The notes below the pieces were generated by a model that searched no databases, was not told the origin of the DNA, and worked only from the letters and a program-made list of their open reading frames with translations. Position numbers and translations under genes: made by a program. Below, piece by piece: positions 22,586-31,941 of a stretch of DNA of 54,081 bases; position 1 is the stretch's first letter; each line of letters begins with the position of its first letter. The stretch spans positions 1-54,081 of the forward strand of contig NZ_MDDC01000019.1 in the NCBI RefSeq assembly GCF_001875325.1. The letters run 5' to 3'. The DNA is from Neomoorella thermoacetica. GTDB taxonomy: Bacteria; Bacillota; DSM-521; Neomoorellales; Neomoorellaceae.

Positions 22586-25500
22586 CTAACCTGCCGTGGT
22601 TCCTGTACCGGCGCCGGAAACCTCCGGCTTTTGCCGGTACCCGGGCAGGCGCAGGAAGCGGCCCAGGTACCGGCCCAGGTCTTCAAAGAGGGTATAGAGG
22701 ACCGGCACCAGGACCAGGGTCAGGACCGTGGACGCCGTAAGGCCGCCGATAACGGCGGTGCCCAGGCCGGCGTTCATCTCCGCCCCTTCGCCGATACCCA
22801 TGGCCAGAGGCAGCATCGCCAGGATAGTTACCAGGGCGGTCATTAGAATCGGCCGCAGGCGGTTGCCGCCGGCGATCAGGATGGCCTCGCGGCGCGGCGT
22901 ACCCCGGCGGCGCAGGATGTTGATATAGTCCACCAGGACAATAGCGTTGGAGAGGACAATACCCACCAGCATGATGATCCCCATGAAGACCACCACGTTA
23001 AAGGTGCGGCCGGTGATCAGGAGGGCCAGGATAACCCCGGTGATGGCCACCGGGATGGCGAACATGATGACAAAGGGATGGAGCAGGGATTCAAACTGGG
23101 CTGCCATGATCATGTATACCAGGGCAATGGCCAGGAGCAAGGCCAGTCCCAGTTGAACGAAGGTTTCCATCATCATCTGGTTCTGGCCGGTATACTCGAT
23201 ACTGTAGCCGGGCGGGAGGCTGATCCCGGCGACCTCCCGGCGGATGTCCTGCATAACCGCTCCCAGGGGGCGGTCGCCCAGGTTGGCGGTGATGCTGGCC
23301 ACCCGGTCCTGGTTATAGCGGTTGATGGTGCTGGGGGTGGTATCCATTTTCAAGGTGGCGATTTCTTTCAGGGGCACCTGGGTTCCCCTGGGCGAGGGTA
23401 CCATCAAATTGGCCAGGCTGTTCAAATCCTGGCGCCGGTCCGCCGGCAGCTGGACGCGGATATCGTATTCATCGCCGCCGACCCGGTAACGGCTGGCCAC
23501 CTGGCCCCCTACGGCTGTGGAAACGGTGGCGGCTATCTGGGCCGCACCCAGGTTGTACAGGGCGGCCCGGTCGCGGTCGACCAGGATTTCTACCTGGGGC
23601 CGTCCCCGGGTGATGCTGCTGTCCACAGACACCGTGCCCGGCACCCGGGCTACAGCCTCCTGGACCTTTTCCGCCAGGTCCTGCAGGACCTTTAAATCGT
23701 CACCGTGGATATCAACTTGCACAGGTGACTCCCCCGTACCGCCCATAAAGGAGGAGGCGGGCGTTACGGTGATCCGCGCCCCGGCGATGCCGGCAACCGA
23801 CTGGCGGATGGCCGCCGCCACCTCCGCGGCGCTCCGCTGTCGCTGCTTTAAGGGTACCAGGGTCAAATTGATACTGGCCATTTCCGGGGTTTCGCCCCCC
23901 AGAAAGGAACTCTGCCCGCCGCCACTGCCGATTTCCTGGTAGATGCTCTGGATTTCCGGCTGCTGCTGGATCAAATGCACTACCCGGTCGGTCATGGCCG
24001 CTGTGGTTGCCAGCTCCGTTCCCCGGGGCAACTCGATGGTCATGCTGATGCTTCCCTCGTCCGTCTGGGGCATAAATTCAAAGCCCACGGCCGGTGCCAG
24101 GGCCAGGCTGCCCACAAAGACGAGGAGAACGGCAGCCACCACCAGTTTGCGGTGGTTTAAAGCCCAGGCCAGGAAACGGCGGTAGGAATCGCTCAACCGG
24201 GTCATCCAGTACCCGGTGGCCAGGTGCTGCCGGAAGCCCCGGGCCGCCGTGGCCTCCGGCGGCAGGTTGCCCCTCAGGATCCGGGAAGCCAGGGCGGGGG
24301 TAACCGACAGGGAAACCGCCAGGGAAGCCAGGAGGGAACAGGTCACCGTCAGGGCCAGGGGTCCGAAGATCTGGGCCGCCAGGCCTTCGACAAAAGCAAT
24401 AGGTAAAAAGACACCCACCGTCGTCAGGGTGGAAGCCACCACCGCCATGGTCACTTCCTGGGCGCCGCCGGCCGCCGCCGTCATGGCGTCCTGCCCTCCC
24501 TGGCGGTGGCGGTAGATGTTATCAAAAACGACGATGGCATCGTCGACCATCCGGCCTATCCCCAGGGAGAGGCCCCCCAGGGTCATCATGTTCAGGGTCA
24601 TGTGGTTGAAATAAAGCAGGACAAAGGTGGTAATCACCGAGATGGGGATGGTCAAACCGATGATAATGGTGCTGCGGAAGTTGCGTAAAAAGAGAAAAAT
24701 AATCAGCATGGCCAGCAGGCCGCCCAGGATCATGTCCCGATAGACGGTGTTAATGGCCGACTCGATGTACTTTGACTGGTCGTTGACCGCTTCAATGGTC
24801 ACCCCTGGCGGCAGTTCCCGCTGCAGTTCTTGAAGGGCCTTTTTGACGGCATGGGCTATCTGGACAGTATTGCCGCTGGTCTGTTTCTGGATGGACAGGC
24901 CGATGGCCGGTTTACCGTCGAAGAGAGCAAACTGCTTCTGTTCGGCCGTCGTATCCTTGACCGTCGCCACGTCGCCCAGGCGCACCACTGCTCCCGCGGG
25001 GGTGGTCAGGCCCACCTGGCGGATCTGGTCCAGGTCGTTAAACTCCCCGTTAACCCGCACCAGGACTTTCTTGCCGGCGTCAGTCACCTGGCCCCCGGAG
25101 GAGGTTATATTCTCAGTCTGCAGGGCCTGGACCACCTGGCTGATGGAGAGACCGAAGGTCTGCAGGCGAGCCGGGTCCACCAGGACCTGGATTTCCCGCT
25201 CCAGGCCGCCGGTAACATTGACCGCCGCCACCCCGTCCAGGCGTTCCAGGCGGTTCTTGACGGTGTTTTCGGCTATATCTTTCAGCCGCTGCTGGTCCAG
25301 GTCGCCGTGCATGGCCAGGGTCATGACCGGGAACATATTGGGATCCATCTTCATGACCATGGGCTTGTCCACTGCATCAGGGAGCCGGCCCTCGATCTGG
25401 TCAATCTTTTCGCGCATGTTCAGGGTGGCAAAGTCCATGTCCTGACCCCAGTTAAACTCCAGGATGATGACGGAGCTCCCGGACATGCTCATGGAACGGA

Positions 25501-25738
25501 TATTCTTAATCCCCTGGACGGTACCCAGGGCGTCCTCCAGGGGCCTGGTCACCGTCTTTTCGATTTCCTCGGGGCCGGCCCCGCTATAGGAGGTAATCAC
25601 GGCTGCGTAGGGTAACTTCATGTCGGGTAAAAGGTCGACCTTCAGGCGGGACAGAGACACCACACCCATGAGGATGACCACCAGGACCACCATGGTTAAA
25701 GCTACCGGGCGTTTGATGACTGCCTGGGACCAGTTCAT
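22586..25738 (-). CDS. acrB: RND-family efflux pump (AcrB/MdtB-like, HAE1 type)
   Basis: A 1050-residue RND transporter with the usual two-fold repeat: twelve membrane helices (first at about residues 12-30, blocks at about 330-480 and 520-540, then 850-1025) and two large extracytoplasmic porter/docking domains. Family signatures are GAGPEEIEKTVTRPLEDALG, the proton-relay Asp pair in GRMVDDAIVVFDN, and NAIVLVDYINILRRRG in helix 10. It should pump drugs, lipophiles or lipids using the proton gradient. The gene overlaps the adaptor gene by ATGA. RND pumps normally work with an adaptor and a TolC duct; the TolC-like gene lies some 18 kb away. Confidence 0.95.
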   Translation of the reverse strand: MNWSQAVIKRPVALTMVVLVVILMGVVSLSRLKVDLLPDMKLPYAAVITSYSGAGPEEIEKTVTRPLEDALGTVQGIKNIRSMSMSGSSVIILEFNWGQDMDFATLNMREKIDQIEGRLPDAVDKPMVMKMDPNMFPVMTLAMHGDLDQQRLKDIAENTVKNRLERLDGVAAVNVTGGLEREIQVLVDPARLQTFGLSISQVVQALQTENITSSGGQVTDAGKKVLVRVNGEFNDLDQIRQVGLTTPAGAVVRLGDVATVKDTTAEQKQFALFDGKPAIGLSIQKQTSGNTVQIAHAVKKALQELQRELPPGVTIEAVNDQSKYIESAINTVYRDMILGGLLAMLIIFLFLRNFRSTIIIGLTIPISVITTFVLLYFNHMTLNMMTLGGLSLGIGRMVDDAIVVFDNIYRHRQGGQDAMTAAAGGAQEVTMAVVASTLTTVGVFLPIAFVEGLAAQIFGPLALTVTCSLLASLAVSLSVTPALASRILRGNLPPEATAARGFRQHLATGYWMTRLSDSYRRFLAWALNHRKLVVAAVLLVFVGSLALAPAVGFEFMPQTDEGSISMTIELPRGTELATTAAMTDRVVHLIQQQPEIQSIYQEIGSGGGQSSFLGGETPEMASINLTLVPLKQRQRSAAEVAAAIRQSVAGIAGARITVTPASSFMGGTGESPVQVDIHGDDLKVLQDLAEKVQEAVARVPGTVSVDSSITRGRPQVEILVDRDRAALYNLGAAQIAATVSTAVGGQVASRYRVGGDEYDIRVQLPADRRQDLNSLANLMVPSPRGTQVPLKEIATLKMDTTPSTINRYNQDRVASITANLGDRPLGAVMQDIRREVAGISLPPGYSIEYTGQNQMMMETFVQLGLALLLAIALVYMIMAAQFESLLHPFVIMFAIPVAITGVILALLITGRTFNVVVFMGIIMLVGIVLSNAIVLVDYINILRRRGTPRREAILIAGGNRLRPILMTALVTILAMLPLAMGIGEGAEMNAGLGTAVIGGLTASTVLTLVLVPVLYTLFEDLGRYLGRFLRLPGYRQKPEVSGAGTGTTAG

Positions 25739-26952
25739 GCTTGCGGCCCCCCGTTCACTATTTGCACCGGCTGGCTCTCATTGACAAAGTCCTGGCCCTT
25801 GACGATAATGGTCGTTCCTTCGTTCAGGCCCTTCAAGATCTCGATGTTCCGGCCGTCGTCGATGCCGGTGGTAACCACCTGGCCCATGGCCTTGCCGTCG
25901 ACGACCGTGTAGACGATGCTCTGGCCGCTGCGGTTGACCACGGCATTCTTCGGCACCAGAAGGGCGTTCTGCACCTCCCGGGTCTGGAAGACCACCGTGG
26001 CGGCCATACCCGGTTTTACTTCCGCCGGGGCGTCAGGAATAGCCACCTTAACGCTGTACAGGCGCGTGCTCTTATCGGCAGCCGGGCTGCTGCTGGCGAC
26101 GCTGCCCTCCAGGGCTTTATTCCCCGCCGCCGGCACTTCTACGCTTACCTTCTTTCCTACCTGGAGGTAATTGATGTCCTCCTCGGTTACGTTGATCTCC
26201 ACCTGGAGATCGCCGGTGGTGACCAGGGTGACCACCGCTCCCTGGGCCGTCTCTCCCGGTTCCAGGAGGCGTGCGGCCACTACCCCGTCAACAGGAGCCT
26301 TTATGTAACAATTATCCAGGGCCACTTGCGCCTGGCGTACGGCCGCCTCTGCCGTGGCGATTTGGGCCTGGGAGGATGCCAGGCTGGCCCGGGCGGCCTC
26401 TAGGGCGCCGCGAAGTATTTCTAGATTTTCCCTGCTGGCTGCGGCAGCCGTCCGGGCGGCGTCCAGCTGCTGCCGGGAGGCGGCTCCCTGGTCAAAAAGG
26501 ATCTGGGTCCGCTGGAGATTGGCTTCATCCAGCTGAGCCTGGACTTCGGCCTGCTTCAGCCTGGCTTCGGCCTGCTTGATCCCGGCCTCGGCCTGGGCCG
26601 GGGCGGTGCGGGCCTGGTCCAGGCCGGCCCGGGCCTGGGCCAGGCGGGCTGCGGCGTCGTCATCCTCCAGCTCGGCGATGACCTGGCCCCGGCTGACCCT
26701 GTCGCCGACGTGTACCAGTACGGACTTCAGCTTGCCCGGCGTGGCGGCGGTGACGTTAACCGTTGTCCCCGCCTGGACCGTCCCCGTTACCCGGGCGGGC
26801 TGGACGATATTGCCCCGGGTAACTCTGGCCACTTCCACCGCTACCTTTGCCGCTGCCGCCTCCCGGGCGGCCGGCTTTTTACCGCAGCCGCCCACCGCCG
26901 TGGCGGCGAGGAGAAAGGCCAGGGTGAAAACGGCAAAGCTCCTCTTCCTCAC
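25735..26952 (-). CDS. acrA: RND efflux adaptor lipoprotein (AcrA/MdtA-like)
   Basis: A 405-residue membrane fusion protein. The N-terminus is a lipoprotein signal (FTLAFLLAATAVGGCGKK, lipobox Cys at about residue 23). It is followed by the lipoyl half-motif (VQAGTTVNVTAATPGKLKSV, GDRVSRGQVIAELEDDDAAA), a long Ala/Gln-rich coiled-coil hairpin (about 100-215), the second lipoyl half (IKAPVDGVVAARLLEPGETA), then barrel and membrane-proximal domains. Start is GTG 26952 behind GGGGGGAG. It is the first gene of the acrAB operon, with promoter and TetR-type operator directly upstream. Confidence 0.94.
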   Translation of the reverse strand: MRKRSFAVFTLAFLLAATAVGGCGKKPAAREAAAAKVAVEVARVTRGNIVQPARVTGTVQAGTTVNVTAATPGKLKSVLVHVGDRVSRGQVIAELEDDDAAARLAQARAGLDQARTAPAQAEAGIKQAEARLKQAEVQAQLDEANLQRTQILFDQGAASRQQLDAARTAAAASRENLEILRGALEAARASLASSQAQIATAEAAVRQAQVALDNCYIKAPVDGVVAARLLEPGETAQGAVVTLVTTGDLQVEINVTEEDINYLQVGKKVSVEVPAAGNKALEGSVASSSPAADKSTRLYSVKVAIPDAPAEVKPGMAATVVFQTREVQNALLVPKNAVVNRSGQSIVYTVVDGKAMGQVVTTGIDDGRNIEILKGLNEGTTIIVKGQDFVNESQPVQIVNGGPQA

Positions 26953-26977
26953 GGTTACTACTCCCCCCGTATTAATC

Positions 26978-26993
26978 GACCGAACGGTCGGTC
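26978..26993. promoter_or_regulatory. TetR-type operator in the acrA leader
   Basis: gaccgaacggtcggtc, an imperfect palindrome built from GACCG/CGGTC arms, typical of TetR-family operators. It lies just downstream of the predicted transcription start of acrAB (-10 at 27009-27004), where a bound repressor would block transcription. Confidence 0.7.
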
Positions 26994-27003
26994 AACAGAA
27001 ATC

Positions 27004-27033
27004 ATCTTACCATATTTCTGGTAAAGGGTTCAA
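27004..27033 (-). promoter_or_regulatory. Sigma-A-type promoter of acrAB
   Basis: Minus strand: TTGAAC (27033-27028), 18-base spacer, TAAGAT (27009-27004), about 50 bases before the acrA GTG start. Confidence 0.65.
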
Positions 27034-27062
27034 TGTTTTTAATTTAAATTGACATCAGGTTT

Positions 27063-27108
27063 TTAAAAGTTGAAGGGTACCCTCCCCGTACAGGGGAAAG
27101 TACCCTTC
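27063..27108 (-). terminator. Intrinsic terminator after mbl
   Basis: Minus-strand stem gaagggtac ... gtacccttc (27108-27100 with 27080-27072), containing an inner CCCC/GGGG stem, followed by AACTTTTAAAA. Confidence 0.75.
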
Positions 27109-27117
27109 TAATCGGCT

Positions 27118-28161
27118 TTAACGTTTCAGGAGCGGGTGCCGCCCCTCCGGGGGATTACTCTGTTTTAGCACCCCCAGCATGGTCAGGGCTTTGCCGGTAC
27201 CCAGGGCGACGCAGGAAATGGGATCGTCGGCGATATGGACCGGCAGGCCCGTCTCCTCGCTCAGGAGGACGTCGATGCCGCGGATCAGACTGCCGCCCCC
27301 GGTCATGACGATCCCCTTGTTGACCAGGTCAGCGGCCAGCTCCGGGGGCGTCTGCTCCAGGACCTCCTTCACCGCCCCGACAATCTGCTGAACGGGTTCC
27401 TGGAGGGCGGTAAAGATCTCCAGGGAGGTGATATTCACCGTCTTCGGCAGGCCGGTCACCAGGTCGCGGCCGCGGATGTCCATACCCTCCCCTTCGCCGA
27501 TGGACCTGTGGACCGTGCCTATTTTCATTTTTAACTCTTCGGCGCTGCGCTCGCCGATCATCAGGTTGTGCTCGCGCCGGATGTAGCGGACGATGGCTTC
27601 GTCCATTTTGTCCCCGGCGACCCGCAGGGAATTGCTGCAGACGATGCCCCCCAGGGAAAGGACGGCGATGTCGGTGGTGCCGCCGCCGATGTCCACCACC
27701 ATGGAGCCGCTGGGCTCGGCGATATCCAGGCCGGCGCCCAGGGCCGCCGCCAGGGGCTCTTCGATGACAAAGGCCTGCTTGGCCCCGGCCTGCAGGGCTG
27801 CCTGGCGCACGGCCCGCTCCTCCACCCCGGTCACCCCGGAAGGTATGCAGACCATGACCCTTGGCCGGAGGAAACCCTGGCGGCCGCAGGCTTTTTCAAT
27901 AAAGTAGCGCAGCATCTTTTCGGTGCTGTCGTAGTCGGCGATAACCCCGTCCCGTAAAGGGCGCAGGGCGATTATATTTCCCGGCGTCCTCCCCAGCATG
28001 CGCCGGGCTTCTTCCCCCACGGCAAATATCTGGCCGCTGTCCCGGTCCAGGGCCACCACCGAAGGTTCCCGGAGGACAATCCCTTTACCCTGCAAGTAGA
28101 CCAGGACGCTGGCCGTCCCTAAATCAATGCCTATATCCTGACCGAAGCCAAACATTTGCAA
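27118..28161 (-). CDS. mbl: MreB/Mbl-type actin-like cell-shape protein
   Basis: A 347-residue bacterial actin. The actin-fold nucleotide motifs are present: phosphate-1 loop [15 protein letters not shown], connect-1, phosphate-2 [18 protein letters not shown] and adenosine motif [15 protein letters not shown]. MreB-family filaments lie under the membrane and guide lateral wall synthesis. The position right after spoIIID matches Bacillus mbl, so I prefer mbl to mreB. Start may be TTG 28161 or ATG 28155; both lie behind AGGAAGGGAG. Confidence 0.95.
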   Translation of the reverse strand: MQMFGFGQDIGIDLGTASVLVYLQGKGIVLREPSVVALDRDSGQIFAVGEEARRMLGRTPGNIIALRPLRDGVIADYDSTEKMLRYFIEKACGRQGFLRPRVMVCIPSGVTGVEERAVRQAALQAGAKQAFVIEEPLAAALGAGLDIAEPSGSMVVDIGGGTTDIAVLSLGGIVCSNSLRVAGDKMDEAIVRYIRREHNLMIGERSAEELKMKIGTVHRSIGEGEGMDIRGRDLVTGLPKTVNITSLEIFTALQEPVQQIVGAVKEVLEQTPPELAADLVNKGIVMTGGGSLIRGIDVLLSEETGLPVHIADDPISCVALGTGKALTMLGVLKQSNPPEGRHPLLKR

Positions 28162-28232
28162 CTGCTCCCTTCCTCTCCCATGGCAATGCTGTTATTTATT
28201 CTCCAGGAGAGGAAAAAATTCCTGTCGGTCTC

Positions 28233-28490
28233 TCAGGAAACTTGCGCTTCTTTATATTTTTTCCTGGTAGCCTCCCCGCCCCGCAGGTGACGCTCGGCCT
28301 TATTGGTGTTGAGGACGGCCCGCACCTCCCGGGCCAGGGCCATATTTATCTTTGGCAGGCGTTCAGCCACGTCCTTGTGAACGGTACTCTTGCTGACATT
28401 AAAAGCAGTAGCCGCCTGCCGTACAGTACAGCGGTACTCTACGATGTAGGCGGCTATCTGCAATACCCTTTCCCGGATATAGTCCTGCAT
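28233..28490 (-). CDS. spoIIID: Sporulation transcription regulator SpoIIID
   Basis: An 85-residue DNA-binding protein with a central helix-turn-helix (YIVEYRCTVRQAATAFNVSK, STVHKDVAERLPKIN) and a basic tail (RHLRGGEATRKKYKEA), the normal length and layout of SpoIIID. In the mother cell SpoIIID switches gene expression between the sigma-E and sigma-K stages. SD GGGAGG precedes the ATG. Placement between spoIIQ-like and mbl genes matches the Bacillus order. Confidence 0.97.
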   Translation of the reverse strand: MQDYIRERVLQIAAYIVEYRCTVRQAATAFNVSKSTVHKDVAERLPKINMALAREVRAVLNTNKAERHLRGGEATRKKYKEAQVS

Positions 28491-28551
28491 GGGGGCAGCC
28501 TCCCAATTTCAAGTCGTTATAATTTTATTGACAGGCTGCCGAAAAAAGAAC

Positions 28552-29301
28552 TTACCGCATGGCGGGTACAGGGTCCACAGTCTTACCGTTTTTTAGCAGT
28601 TCCAGGTGCAGGTGGGGTTGGGTGCCGGCTTCGGCCGTACCCGGTTCACCCAGCTCACCGAGGACGGTGCCCGGCTGGACTTTGTCCCCTTTGGCCACCT
28701 TGATACTGGCCAGGTTGGCATAGACCGTCTGGTAGCCGTTGCCATTGTCGACAACCAGGCGGTAACGCCAGGCGTCGCTGTACTCTACCTGTTTAACCTC
28801 CCCGGCGGAGGCGGCTTTAACCTGGCTGCCGGCAGGGACTGCCAGGTCTACCCCGCTGTGGAAGCGGTAATCGCTAAAGGCCGGAGCATAGGCAAAACCA
28901 TACCTGGCGGCGATCTGGCCGTTTACCGGCGCCGCCAGGGTGGGCTGGCCGGCCTCTTTCGCGGCCGGGGCCGTCTCTGGCGTCGTTGCCGGGGCTACCC
29001 TGGCCCCGGATTGCCCCTTCAGGTCAGGGGGTACCGTCGTCGCACCGGACAGGGGCTCTTTGGGCCGCGGTTCAGCCTGGGGAGTCGCCGTTCCGGACGT
29101 TTGGAAAGTGGTCCGGACACCGGTGTTGTGGAAGGCCGCCTTGTTGGTTACCAGGTAGTAGCTGCCGCTGAACAGGAGGGCCAGCAACACCAGGTACAGG
29201 CCGCGGCGGCGCAGGACCCTTTGCAGCCGGGCCAGGCCCTCGCGCCAGGGCAGGAGGCCCGGTGATAACAGTTTTTTCCATGAGGCCAAAATCTTCAGCA
29301 T
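28552..29301 (-). CDS. spoIIQ: SpoIIQ-like M23 (LytM) peptidase with intact active-site motifs
   Basis: A 249-residue single-pass membrane protein. The membrane helix is at about residues 33-52 (LYLVLLALLFSGSYYLV), followed by a Pro/Ala-rich linker and a C-terminal LytM domain (about 130-245). The zinc-binding motifs are complete: HSGVD and HLHLE, unlike Bacillus SpoIIQ but like clostridial SpoIIQ. In sporulation SpoIIQ sits in the forespore membrane and pairs with SpoIIIAH across the septum. The identification rests on the domain and on its position between spoIID and spoIIID. A general cell-wall endopeptidase is the alternative. Confidence 0.85.
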   Translation of the reverse strand: MLKILASWKKLLSPGLLPWREGLARLQRVLRRRGLYLVLLALLFSGSYYLVTNKAAFHNTGVRTTFQTSGTATPQAEPRPKEPLSGATTVPPDLKGQSGARVAPATTPETAPAAKEAGQPTLAAPVNGQIAARYGFAYAPAFSDYRFHSGVDLAVPAGSQVKAASAGEVKQVEYSDAWRYRLVVDNGNGYQTVYANLASIKVAKGDKVQPGTVLGELGEPGTAEAGTQPHLHLELLKNGKTVDPVPAMR

Positions 29302-29504
29302 CTGGCTCTATCACCTCAGCTGGATTCTGCCCCATAGTTTGCCTTTTAATACATATTCTGGACATAGAATCCGTGCCTGCTTTTCCGAAAACAGGGTCCT
29401 GCTCCCCGATTAGGATATGCGCTAGGTCCTGGGCTTTCCGAAACCCTTCTTCCCCCAGCTTTCGAGAACCAGCAACTCGTTCGCCGGCGGGGGCGTCAGC
29501 CCCG

Positions 29505-30485
29505 CTATCTGTTCTCGATCTTCGTGCCGCGGTAATAGTAGGCAAGGATCTCGGCGAAGTTTTTGCCCTCCCGGGCCATGCCGTTGGCGCCGTACTGGCT
29601 CATGCCGACACCGTGGCCGTAGCCGATGGTATGAAAGGTTATCCGGTCCCCCTGGACCTGCCAGGTGAAATCCGTCGAGGGCAGCCCCAGGAGTTTACGC
29701 AAATCGGTGGCGGCGAAGGTCTTGCCGCCGATTTTGATGGTTTTGACCCGGCCGGTGGGGGTTTTCTCGAGGACCCTGATGGCTGTGCCCCCGGGCGCGG
29801 CTAAGGCTGCCGTCGGTACGGCCTCTAGGTTGACGCCCAGTTTGCTGTCCAGTTCCCGGAGGCTATAGGTGCGGCTGTCGTTATACCGGGGTGACGTTTT
29901 ATCCCAGGGTGACGGCACGCTCTGGAGGTAGGGTACGTCCCGGCCCCAGACGGCTGCCGCGCTCTCGGTCCGGCCGCCGCCGTTCGCGTGATAGACCGGG
30001 TCAATAAGCTGCCCCTGGTAGGTAAGGACCATACCCCTCGTGGCCTGGACTGCGGCCTGGATCTTATTTTTGTAACGCCAGAAGCCTATCATACCCCAGC
30101 GCTGGCGCAGGACATCATCCCCGGCCCAGGCCTGGCAGTGGGCCGGGTCGGTACAGATGTCGGCGTTGGGATGGCTGGCGTCGGGCTTGATTTTTGCCTC
30201 TTCGATTTTTTTCAGGGTGTAGGTGCGGGCGGCAATGGCCTGGGCCTTCAGGGCCTCAGGCTCAAAGTTGGCCGGCATCTCCCCGGCGACCACCCCGGCT
30301 ATATATTCCTCCAGGGGCATGATTTTGGTGATGCCTGCCTGGTGAAAGTAGACCCTTACCAGTTGCTTGCCGGTCTGGACCTGGACGGGCGGCTGGAACA
30401 GGCGGATGCCCTCGATAATGGCGACCGGCGTAATAATGACCGCGGCAAAGACCAGGATAATGAAAATCCCCATAAGCTTGCGCAT
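29505..30485 (-). CDS. spoIID: Stage II sporulation protein D (lytic transglycosylase)
   Basis: Start taken as ATG 30485 (SD GGTGGAGAAAG), because the frame open further up runs into the murA terminator. The 326-residue protein has an N-terminal membrane helix (GIFIILVFAAVIITPVAII) and the SpoIID domain: LEEYIAGVVAGEMPANFE with the catalytic Glu, KAQAIAARTYTL, the ANGGGRTES segment and GYGHGVGMSQYGANGMA near the end. SpoIID cleaves glycan strands during engulfment, together with SpoIIM and SpoIIP. Two Cys near residues 110-117 (ADICTDPAHCQAW) match the zinc site of SpoIID proteins. Confidence 0.96.
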   Translation of the reverse strand: MRKLMGIFIILVFAAVIITPVAIIEGIRLFQPPVQVQTGKQLVRVYFHQAGITKIMPLEEYIAGVVAGEMPANFEPEALKAQAIAARTYTLKKIEEAKIKPDASHPNADICTDPAHCQAWAGDDVLRQRWGMIGFWRYKNKIQAAVQATRGMVLTYQGQLIDPVYHANGGGRTESAAAVWGRDVPYLQSVPSPWDKTSPRYNDSRTYSLRELDSKLGVNLEAVPTAALAAPGGTAIRVLEKTPTGRVKTIKIGGKTFAATDLRKLLGLPSTDFTWQVQGDRITFHTIGYGHGVGMSQYGANGMAREGKNFAEILAYYYRGTKIENR

Positions 30486-30552
30486 CTTTCTCCACCCCCG
30501 GCTGCTGGTAGCTCTCACTACCTGTCTTTTCCATATATATGAAGGCTTGGCC

Positions 30553-30582
30553 AAAAAAAGACCGCCCCGGGAGAGAGGCGGT
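30553..30582 (-). terminator. Intrinsic terminator after murA
   Basis: Minus-strand stem ACCGCC / GGCGGT followed by C and seven T. It separates murA from spoIID and shows that spoIID has its own promoter, as expected for a sigma-E gene. Confidence 0.85.
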
Positions 30583-30620
30583 AGAATGTGAAAACGACAG
30601 GCTGACCTGTAAGAGGCTCT

Positions 30621-31880
30621 CTAAATTTCTGTTCTTGTTACTTCAGCCCCCAGGGCCTGGAGCTTGCCGACCAGGTTTTCGTAGCCGCGGTCAATATGGT
30701 GAACACAGGAGACGGTTGTTTCTCCCTCGGCCATGAGGCCGGCGATGACCAGAGCCGCCCCGGCCCGCAGGTCGGTAGCCTTGACGGGCGCCCCGGTGAG
30801 CTTACTTTTGCCTTTAATCACGGCGCTGTGTCCTTCAATGACTATGTCGGCCCCCATGCGCTTCAGCTCGTTGACGTGCATAAAACGGTTTTCAAAGACG
30901 GTCTCTGTGACCATGCTACTCCCCCTGGCGGTGGTCAGGAGGGCCATGAACTGGGCCTGCATGTCCGTAGGGAAGCCGGGATAGGGCATGGTCTTGATAT
31001 CAACAGCCTTTAAGGGTAGATCGGCCCGCACCCGGATGCCGCCCTCTTCCTCTTCCAGCCGGGCGCCGGTTTCGGCCAGTTTGGCCATGACCGCTTTCAG
31101 GTGGGTGGGGATTACGTTTTCTATCAAGACATCCCCGCCGGTGGCGGCGGCGGCAATCATAAAGGTGCCGGCTTCAACCCGGTCCGGGATAACGGCATGG
31201 CGGCTGCCGTGGAGTTCTTTTACCCCGTCGATTTTGATAACTCTAGTCCCGGCGCCCGTGACCCTGCCGCCCATGGCGTTGATAAAGTTGGCCAGGTCAA
31301 CGATCTCCGGTTCGCCGGCGGCGTTTTCGATGGTGGTGGTTCCCTCAGCCAGGGCGGCGGCCATCATGATATTCTCCGTCGCCCCGACACTGGGGAAATC
31401 CAGGTATACCTGGGCTCCCTTCAGGCGGCTGCCGGCCTCGGCCTCAACGTTTCCTTTATTAACAGTAATCCTGGCCCCCAGGGCGGCCATGCCCTTCAGA
31501 TGCAGGTCAATGGGCCGGGCCCCGATGGCGCACCCTCCTGGCAGGGAAACCTTGACACGCCCGAAACGGGCCAGGAGGGGGCCCATGACCAGAAAGGAGG
31601 CTCGCATGCGGCGAACGTACTCGTAGGGGGGTTCAACTTTATCTAAACAGCCGGAACTGATGCGCAGAGCATTTATTCCCTCAGGATAAACACGGGCGCC
31701 CATTTCACCAATGACACCGCACATAGTATCAACATCAGCCAGCCGGGGGATATCTTCCAGGTAGCACTCGTCACCCGTCAGCAGGCAGGCCGCAATAATC
31801 GGCAGGACGGCATTCTTGGAGCCGCTGATGGCCACCCGGCCCTGCAACTGCGCCCGGCCCTGAATAGCTATTGCCTCCAA
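30621..31880 (-). CDS. murA: UDP-N-acetylglucosamine 1-carboxyvinyltransferase
   Basis: A 419-residue MurA that moves enolpyruvate from PEP to UDP-GlcNAc, the first committed step of peptidoglycan synthesis. The N-terminal [10 protein letters not shown] motif binds substrate. The catalytic Cys lies in [18 protein letters not shown], so fosfomycin sensitivity is expected. [16 protein letters not shown] and the [14 protein letters not shown] loop are also present. Start is TTG 31880. Its place next to spoIID matches murAA of Bacillus. Length is normal. Confidence 0.97.
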   Translation of the reverse strand: MEAIAIQGRAQLQGRVAISGSKNAVLPIIAACLLTGDECYLEDIPRLADVDTMCGVIGEMGARVYPEGINALRISSGCLDKVEPPYEYVRRMRASFLVMGPLLARFGRVKVSLPGGCAIGARPIDLHLKGMAALGARITVNKGNVEAEAGSRLKGAQVYLDFPSVGATENIMMAAALAEGTTTIENAAGEPEIVDLANFINAMGGRVTGAGTRVIKIDGVKELHGSRHAVIPDRVEAGTFMIAAAATGGDVLIENVIPTHLKAVMAKLAETGARLEEEEGGIRVRADLPLKAVDIKTMPYPGFPTDMQAQFMALLTTARGSSMVTETVFENRFMHVNELKRMGADIVIEGHSAVIKGKSKLTGAPVKATDLRAGAALVIAGLMAEGETTVSCVHHIDRGYENLVGKLQALGAEVTRTEI

Positions 31881-31941
31881 TTTCCCTAGCCCCTTTTAGT
31901 TTTTCGTCTCTATAGTCAATGTCTATTATAACATGGTTTTT

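Noticed and set aside
24830-25615. 261-codon plus-strand frame inside the RND gene
   Set aside because: It is antisense to a perfect RND transporter, has no ribosome site and reads as a His/Asp/Gly-rich shadow of GC-rich codons.
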